A stretch of 11,753 bases of DNA from JAYVFR01 sp043772945 (GTDB lineage: Bacteria; Patescibacteriota; JACMRA01), in assembly GCA_043772945.1 (NCBI GenBank), contig JAYVFR010000013.1:1-11753 (forward strand). The letters are read 5' to 3'. Below are positions 7,053 to 11,753 of the stretch, in pieces. The translations under genes were made by a program, and so were the position numbers. Under the pieces are notes generated by a model, which was not told the DNA's origin, did no database searches, and saw only the letters and a program-made list of their open reading frames with translations. How positions within the stretch are numbered: the stretch's first letter is position 1; each line of letters opens with the position of its first letter.

Positions 7053-7988
7053 CTAAATATGTTTTTTTAAACTTTTACTAACTAGATATATATCATAAAA
7101 TGTTGGAAGCGTAACTACTAAGGTATAAATTGTTCCGATCGCTAAAGCTATAGGTAAGCTGTCAACGTAAGCGTAATGAGTAAAATTTAGAAAAACAGTG
7201 AACAAGATAAAAATAACCCAGGATTGAACTATATTTTTTTGTCTTTTTGGGTAATATTCTAGACCTCTATAAGTTTTTTTGTTAAAACTAAAAAAGCCAA
7301 GTTGCAAGAAATTGTGAATTATAAACACTGGAATTCCCAAAAATACCTCAAGCCCATTCCTTGCCCCTCCAATTCCTCCACTAACATTACCGAACAACAG
7401 ACCGTAAATTGAGATCATCATTAATCCAAAACTAATCAAGCTAATAATTGTCATTAAAAATATTGAAATTATAACAGAAATTCTGCTTCTATCGTTTGAT
7501 TTATTGAGTTTTTCTTGATTTATCTTAATTAATTCCTCCACAGTAATCGGTTCGATATTCTCAACATAAATTTGCCAAAAAGTATAACCTCCAAGCAACA
7601 AAGTTATAAACTGAAAACTTGAAACCATTCCGAGGCTAAATGAATAAAGGGTGGTAAGCGTTCTATGATTTTGTAAAAAACTCACGGTTCCAAAAAGAAT
7701 CAAATTAGCCAGAATATCTTTAATAAAAAATGCTCCAATTAGTAAATAAATAGATGCTTTTTTGTAGTAACTGACATTTAGAAACAAACAAATAATAACG
7801 ACAAAGACACCCACAAACCAAGAAGCGACCTGAAGGTTTGAAACAATTGAGTTGAAACTTGGTGACTCAAACCTACCTCTGGTTGTAATTACAATTTGAT
7901 TGATTAACAAACCTAGGGGAATTAACACTAGGGCTATAAAGGCAGGAATTTTAAGATTGGATTTATTAAATTGATTGTAGTTAACCAT
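7053..7988 (-). CDS. Polytopic membrane protein, unknown family
   Basis: This 311-residue, very hydrophobic protein has about eight membrane segments, near residues 13-33, 53-72, 78-101, 112-141, 168-200, 212-233, 254-273 and 278-303. A polar, charged loop (143-168, with EELIKINQEK) separates the first four from the last four, suggesting two halves. A Gly-rich loop (GNVSGGIGGARNG, 200-212) and a basic loop (YYPKRQK, 245-251) follow. I see no transporter ATPase motif, protease motif or other catalytic signature and do not recognise the family. It is the last of five closely spaced genes; only 7 bases separate it from the preceding small gene, so co-transcription is very likely. It could be an export, immunity or anchoring partner of the secreted protein made by the first gene of the set. 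Confidence 0.75.
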   Translation of the reverse strand: MVNYNQFNKSNLKIPAFIALVLIPLGLLINQIVITTRGRFESPSFNSIVSNLQVASWFVGVFVVIICLFLNVSYYKKASIYLLIGAFFIKDILANLILFGTVSFLQNHRTLTTLYSFSLGMVSSFQFITLLLGGYTFWQIYVENIEPITVEELIKINQEKLNKSNDRSRISVIISIFLMTIISLISFGLMMISIYGLLFGNVSGGIGGARNGLEVFLGIPVFIIHNFLQLGFFSFNKKTYRGLEYYPKRQKNIVQSWVIFILFTVFLNFTHYAYVDSLPIALAIGTIYTLVVTLPTFYDIYLVSKSLKKHI

Positions 7989-7995
7989 AAAAGTA

Positions 7996-8454
7996 TTATT
8001 TCAGCTCAAACTTAGCTTTAACCTCAGGGCTACACTCAGGATAATCTTTCTCACCCGTTCGGTTTAGGAGGTAGCAAAATTCTGAATTAGTTATTTCATT
8101 AATTCCTGTAATTATATCAATATCTAGAGATTTGCAGCTTGAATATTTTTTAAAATTTAATTTAATTTCCTCAATGATAGATTGAGATAAAGAATTATCA
8201 TAATGTCCAAGAAGCAACTGCTTATTATTATGTAAAATTAGTGACCTAACAGTTGTTTTATTATCAATATTTACACTTACAGTATATGTAGGATTTTGAG
8301 TTAGTATTTTGTATATTTTGTAGCCGTCGCAGTCATATGTCTGTATTACTCTAGGTATAAAACTGTAAATCATAGACCCTATAAAAACTAAGATAATTGC
8401 TACTACTATGATACTAATTTTTACAAATTTATCTTGAGTTAATTGTTTAAACAT
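7996..8454 (-). CDS. Tandem paralogue A: small anchored four-Cys protein
   Basis: This 152-residue protein has one N-terminal membrane helix (about 13-33) after a Lys-containing start, then an ectodomain expected outside the cytoplasm. Cysteines are at 42 (CDGYKIYKI), 107 (SSCK), 127 (CYLLNRTGE) and 141 (YPECSPE); all four recur in the next two genes upstream, with exactly 14 residues from the third to the fourth in each. The last residues, DYPECSPEVKAKFELK, are nearly identical in all three. The middle part is unlike the others at residue level except for scattered positions. It is closest to paralogue B (shared CDGYxIYK and NRTGE). Family unknown to me. No lipobox or pilin-type cleavage motif is present. 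It is 7 bases upstream of the polytopic gene and 8 bases downstream of paralogue B. The even Cys number suggests two disulfides. Confidence 0.75.
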   Translation of the reverse strand: MFKQLTQDKFVKISIIVVAIILVFIGSMIYSFIPRVIQTYDCDGYKIYKILTQNPTYTVSVNIDNKTTVRSLILHNNKQLLLGHYDNSLSQSIIEEIKLNFKKYSSCKSLDIDIITGINEITNSEFCYLLNRTGEKDYPECSPEVKAKFELK

Positions 8455-8462
8455 AAAATAGC

Positions 8463-8960
8463 CTATTTCAATTCAAACTTAGCTTTAATCTCAGGACTGC
8501 ACTCAGGATAATCAGTCTCACCCGTTCGGTTAATAATGTAACAAAGATCTTTAGTATCAGTAGGTTTGCTCGTTTCACCAATTTTAGATAAACTAAGGAT
8601 ACTTATATTTAAGTCTTTACAATTTACTAATTTAGTATAGTCGAATTTGATTTTATCAATCTCATTTTTGTCTTTGGTATTAACACTATAGTCGCTAAGA
8701 TAGCTACGAAATAAAATTGACTTATATTTTGTGTTATTTGTGTTATCATAAAGGAAATATCCGTCGTTAGTACTTTGTTTATCTATTGATATTAATGTAT
8801 TATTAGAAGGTAATGGAGTAACCATTTTGTAAATATTATAACCATCGCAATTATAAGTTATTTCAGCTCGGGGAATGAATAATGTTATTATAAAAACAAA
8901 TAAAGCTAGTAACAGAATTAAGATTACTGATACAATTGTTTTAAGTGAGATTTTAGGCAT
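8463..8960 (-). CDS. Tandem paralogue B: small anchored four-Cys protein
   Basis: This 165-residue protein is built like its two neighbours: a membrane helix at about 8-30, then an ectodomain with Cys38 (NCDGYNIYK), Cys114 (VNCKD), Cys140 (LCYIINRTGE) and Cys154 (YPECSPE). It ends in DYPECSPEIKAKFELK. It has the longest Asn/Asp/Ser-rich central part of the three (60-105), which accounts for most of the length difference. Its last 50-odd bases match paralogue C with one mismatch, although the rest of B and C is strongly diverged. The leader ahead of the ATG repeats the end-of-gene sequence of paralogue C, as expected for units duplicated together with the spacer. Function unknown; candidate immunity, receptor or adhesion subunit. 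Confidence 0.75.
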   Translation of the reverse strand: MPKISLKTIVSVILILLLALFVFIITLFIPRAEITYNCDGYNIYKMVTPLPSNNTLISIDKQSTNDGYFLYDNTNNTKYKSILFRSYLSDYSVNTKDKNEIDKIKFDYTKLVNCKDLNISILSLSKIGETSKPTDTKDLCYIINRTGETDYPECSPEIKAKFELK

Positions 8961-8970
8961 AGAATAGAAC

Positions 8971-9408
8971 CTATTTCAATTCAAACTTAGCTTTAATCTC
9001 AGGAATGCACTCAGGATAATCAGTCTCGTTATATTTATTATTCAAATAGCAAATACCTAGACCATCATTCAATCTAAGGCTAAAATTGTTTTTTATACAG
9101 CTATAAATTATTTTATTTGACTTCAAATATTCGCTATTGCTTGTATAGTTATATTTATTTTCAAAAATATTTATACCATTTACTGATAAGTCGTTATTTA
9201 AAGTCGTTCTTACTTCGTCTTTTTCAGAATATGCAAAAATCCCACCACCTATGTATTGTCGTTGAATTATCAGATTTAAATTATTATTACAGCTGACTGT
9301 ATAAGGTGTTTGCCAGACTAATAATATCACAAAAATACTGACTAAAAAGATCAAAATAAATAATTTACTTATTGTTTTTATAAATTTGAAAGTTGTGTTT
9401 TTTGACAT
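8971..9408 (-). CDS. Tandem paralogue C: small anchored four-Cys protein
   Basis: This 145-residue protein is the most diverged of the three. It has a membrane helix at about 12-33, then Cys40 (VSCNNN, in place of the CDGY of A and B), Cys104 (YSCIK), Cys120 (ICYLNNK) and Cys134 (YPECIPE). The tail DYPECIPEIKAKFELK is the same apart from one Ser-to-Ile change. The Cys spacing is the clearest evidence that it belongs with A and B. A short Gly run (IGGGIF, 53-58) is unique to it. It follows the 761-residue secreted-protein gene after 21 bases and precedes paralogue B by 10 bases, so it is second in the likely operon. Function not recognised. Confidence 0.72.
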   Translation of the reverse strand: MSKNTTFKFIKTISKLFILIFLVSIFVILLVWQTPYTVSCNNNLNLIIQRQYIGGGIFAYSEKDEVRTTLNNDLSVNGINIFENKYNYTSNSEYLKSNKIIYSCIKNNFSLRLNDGLGICYLNNKYNETDYPECIPEIKAKFELK

Positions 9409-9429
9409 AGATTTGTTTAGTAAAAAGTT

Positions 9430-11715
9430 TTATAATAATACCCAGATAGCTTCAGGGAGATAAACAGAAAGATACCTTAACATGTGATTACTTTTGTTGT
9501 CAGTATCCATAACGTCGTTCCATAATGCTTGAGAATAATATGCACAATTTAGACTATTCCGACTAAATCTATCATTTACAACCCAATTATAATCAACATT
9601 AATTAGACCAAAATAACCGCCTCTTGATCTATAACCATATGAATATCTGAAATTATCAGAGACTCGCTTAGAAATTCTTTGTGTTCTTTTTCTAAAATTA
9701 CCACTATCTATATTGTTCCAATCTCTTTGGTCATCAACTTGAATAGAATCATTTTCACAAATATTATTTTCTTTTCCTCCACTATTGTTACAATCATTAT
9801 CCCAACCTGGCCATGAGCTAAAAGTGTTTACAATTCTACTGTTATCCCAGAAACTTACGAACACATGTCCAGTTAGATTACCAGATCCTAGATTAAGCGT
9901 AGTTGCATTTAATTTAACATCAAAATTGTTATAAAAATTATCTTTACCAGCAACAAATTGAGTTGCATCATTGTCATAATTACAATTCCACAATTGTATT
10001 TTTACACCCCAATTAAAATTCGCATTTTTAATATCAATACAGAAATTTTTATCCTTAACTGATCGTAGGACTCTTCCATCAAATGTCCATTTTTGATTAT
10101 TACCTCCATTGCATTGCCATAGAATTATTGCAGTTCCATAGGTTACATTATTACCACTTGCATCAAGGCACATATTAGTATTTAGATCACTTTTTATTTC
10201 CTGGGTTTCGCTTTCTAACCACCATTTTTGTGCAGTTGATGTATTTCGTTGCCAAATCTGTACTTCAGTACCATTATTAGCATTACTACCTGGAACATCT
10301 AATGTCCACGCATTTCTAGTATAATTATAGATATACAGGGGAGTATTTGAGTTATTCAAACCTCGAGCCTCTGCGTTTATACTACCACCAAATAAGTTAT
10401 TAGCTATTTGTGTGAAGATATTATCAGTGTTTGTCTGAGCTGTTTTTGGGTTTGTAGGGTTACTTGAGTTTACTGAATTAGAGGAATTACTATTTGCAGG
10501 ATTGCTAATTCCACTGTTTGGGTAATTCTTTGACTGGAATTCTATCTCCTTTTTTTTGTCTGCCTCAAATCGTTTGTTGTCCTCAGCTTCTTGCTCCTTG
10601 CTTATATAAAGTGAGTTTTTAAACCTTAGTTTAGTGATAGTTTTAATATTAGAAAAATTTTGCTTTTTAGCTTGCTTGCTCGTTTTATCTTTTTTTAGAT
10701 TCTCTTTATTAGTTTTGGTTTCATTTTTTTCAATGATTTGAAGTACTGATTTAGTTAGTTGAGTTGATTCTACTAAAGTGTTTAAAATAGTATTTGTTTC
10801 GGTAGCTTCTCTAATAGTTGGAACTTTAATCTCTATATTTGTCCATTGGTGTTTAATAATTAATTTATCAATTTCTGACTGGGGGGCATTGTTTTGGTAG
10901 GCTTGATCAAAGTCAATTTTGGCTTTTTGACTTGCTGATTTGAATCGCTTTTCTTCTTGGGCTTTTTTAGTGAAATAGTCTTTCAAAATAGTATTCGCTT
11001 TAATCTGTTTTGAATCTTTTTTAATTTTCTTTTTGATAGGTTTTAAATCAGTTTGGTTTATTGTGTTTTGAATTGTTTGAGATTCATCTTTAGCTAATTT
11101 ATCTAATTTTTGATTAATAGCATCATAGTCAGTAGTTATAATTTCAAGTTTATTAACTGGGATTTGATCACTAGAAATTAATGCTTTAGTCTGAATATTT
11201 GTTTGTAAATCAGTCTCTAATAAGTTATTCTCTAAATTGTTTGTGATAGTTAGCTCATCAAGTTGGGTTTGCATTGAGTTTTCATCAAACGTAATATTAG
11301 AATTTAAATTTGTAGCCTCTTGAGCTTTAGATTCTTTTAAACCTTGAATTAGGAATTTTACAGCTTTTTGGTATTTGACTTGAATGCTTTCCAAGTTGTC
11401 TCCTGCTTCTAATTGAATATCTAAGGGTAGAATGAGTTTATTACTCTCATATTCAGAAGTTAATTTAATTGTATATTCGCCTTGATTATTTTTAGTTTCT
11501 TTAACTAGTAATGTTTCTAAAGCTGGATAAATTTCTGCAAGGCTTGTGCCACTGGCAAATTCGAGGGAATATGAGTTCATAAACTCTTTAGTATTGCTAG
11601 AGGCTTGAGTTACTAGGTTTGAAGGGTCAATCATCAGAGTTAAAAATAAACTAACAGATAAAATAATGCTTAGGACGTAAATAGATAGTGTCCTAATTGT
11701 CAATAGAATGGGCAT
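9430..11715 (-). CDS. Large exported protein: ricin-type lectin plus permuted papain-like domain
   Basis: This 761-residue protein starts with a hydrophobic signal or anchor (5-28) and QASS at 37-40, a plausible cleavage site. Residues 40-130 form a mixed domain I do not recognise. Residues 130-395 are Lys/Gln/Glu-rich and probably helical, with a repeated element (YxxK..QE..KRF, near 247-270 and 370-392). An Asn/Ser/Pro-rich linker (398-430) precedes a ricin B-type beta-trefoil (about 455-588) with three repeats, QKW at 496-498 and 541-543, and paired CLD/CID and LWxC motifs, so it likely binds a glycan. The C-terminal domain (about 595-761) has GHVFVSFWD with His617, a SSWPGW turn, then NCAYYSQALW with Cys724. 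His before Cys is the order of circularly permuted NlpC/P60-like enzymes, so amidase, peptidase or acyltransferase activity is plausible. It heads a five-gene set and lacks a Shine-Dalgarno. Confidence 0.8.
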   Translation of the reverse strand: MPILLTIRTLSIYVLSIILSVSLFLTLMIDPSNLVTQASSNTKEFMNSYSLEFASGTSLAEIYPALETLLVKETKNNQGEYTIKLTSEYESNKLILPLDIQLEAGDNLESIQVKYQKAVKFLIQGLKESKAQEATNLNSNITFDENSMQTQLDELTITNNLENNLLETDLQTNIQTKALISSDQIPVNKLEIITTDYDAINQKLDKLAKDESQTIQNTINQTDLKPIKKKIKKDSKQIKANTILKDYFTKKAQEEKRFKSASQKAKIDFDQAYQNNAPQSEIDKLIIKHQWTNIEIKVPTIREATETNTILNTLVESTQLTKSVLQIIEKNETKTNKENLKKDKTSKQAKKQNFSNIKTITKLRFKNSLYISKEQEAEDNKRFEADKKKEIEFQSKNYPNSGISNPANSNSSNSVNSSNPTNPKTAQTNTDNIFTQIANNLFGGSINAEARGLNNSNTPLYIYNYTRNAWTLDVPGSNANNGTEVQIWQRNTSTAQKWWLESETQEIKSDLNTNMCLDASGNNVTYGTAIILWQCNGGNNQKWTFDGRVLRSVKDKNFCIDIKNANFNWGVKIQLWNCNYDNDATQFVAGKDNFYNNFDVKLNATTLNLGSGNLTGHVFVSFWDNSRIVNTFSSWPGWDNDCNNSGGKENNICENDSIQVDDQRDWNNIDSGNFRKRTQRISKRVSDNFRYSYGYRSRGGYFGLINVDYNWVVNDRFSRNSLNCAYYSQALWNDVMDTDNKSNHMLRYLSVYLPEAIWVLL

Positions 11716-11753
11716 GATATTGTGGGGCTGTTAGAAATGGTATGAGAAATTGC

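Larger units (their letters stand above)
7996..9026 (-). repeat. Three near-identical 3' gene ends (about 55-70 bases each)
   Basis: Copies lie at 7996-8064, 8463-8532 and 8971-9026. Each covers the stop codon and the last 18-23 codons of a paralogue. The copies at 8463 and 8971 share about 57 bases with a single mismatch in the block up to the GTCTC. The copy at 7996 differs at a handful of positions. The similarity continues through the stop into the short spacer ahead of the next ATG (TGAAATAGG-type). The similarity falls off sharply on the 5' side of each block. Confidence 0.9.

Noticed and set aside
7996..9408. Tandem paralogues as type IV pilins or a CRISPR-like array
   Set aside because: No G/A-F-T-L-I-E-type prepilin cleavage site is present, and the repeated units are whole coding genes of about 450 bases rather than short repeats with spacers.
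9430..9940. C-terminal domain of the exported protein as a barnase partner of the nearby barstar
   Set aside because: The domain shows a His-then-Asn-Cys layout and none of the barnase catalytic pattern, so direct toxin-inhibitor pairing is not supported.

Overview
This is an AT-rich (roughly 30-33% G+C by eye), gene-dense bacterial window of 12 full-length or near-full-length genes, one gene cut by the left edge and one gene remnant. All reading frames are coherent under a code in which TAA and TAG are stops, and no gene ends in TGA. Most starts lack a recognisable Shine-Dalgarno. The small genes, broken housekeeping genes, a membrane-anchored sunset-type domain and a lysozyme-like protein with a CPDxxxCD motif suggest a reduced-genome bacterium such as a member of the candidate phyla radiation (Patescibacteria). 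That placement is inference; no marker gene here settles it.

Left part (1-2965): a partial membrane protein runs off the left edge on the minus strand. Diverging from it are three plus-strand genes: a membrane-anchored sunset-like protein, an S66 (MccF/LdcA-type) serine carboxypeptidase with an intact Ser-Glu-His triad, and a divergent phosphoglycerate kinase that keeps its nucleotide-binding half but has changed most 3-phosphoglycerate-binding residues.

Middle (2966-6945): on the minus strand are a C-terminal remnant of a Tim44-like protein split by an in-frame TAA, a secreted lysozyme-like protein with two C-terminal peptidoglycan-binding repeats, and an S49 (SppA-type) membrane protease with a good sigma70-type promoter. 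A plus-strand TsaD fragment follows; it lacks the whole N-terminal lobe and both metal-binding histidines. It meets a barstar-like gene tail to tail.

Right part (7053-11715): a tightly packed minus-strand gene set, most likely an operon. Its first gene encodes a 761-residue exported protein: signal or anchor segment, long Lys-rich helical region with an internal repeat, low-complexity linker, ricin-type beta-trefoil, and a C-terminal domain with the His-before-Cys order of circularly permuted papain-like enzymes. Three tandem paralogues follow, small single-pass proteins with four conserved cysteines and an almost identical C-terminal tail. Then comes an eight-helix membrane protein. Spacings inside the set are 7-21 bases. 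I do not recognise the three paralogues or the polytopic protein. The arrangement looks like an exported effector or adhesin-enzyme with dedicated membrane partners or immunity proteins, and is the best candidate for an undescribed system in the window. The lytic and envelope genes, and the orphan barstar, fit an organism that lives in contact with other cells, but this is inference.
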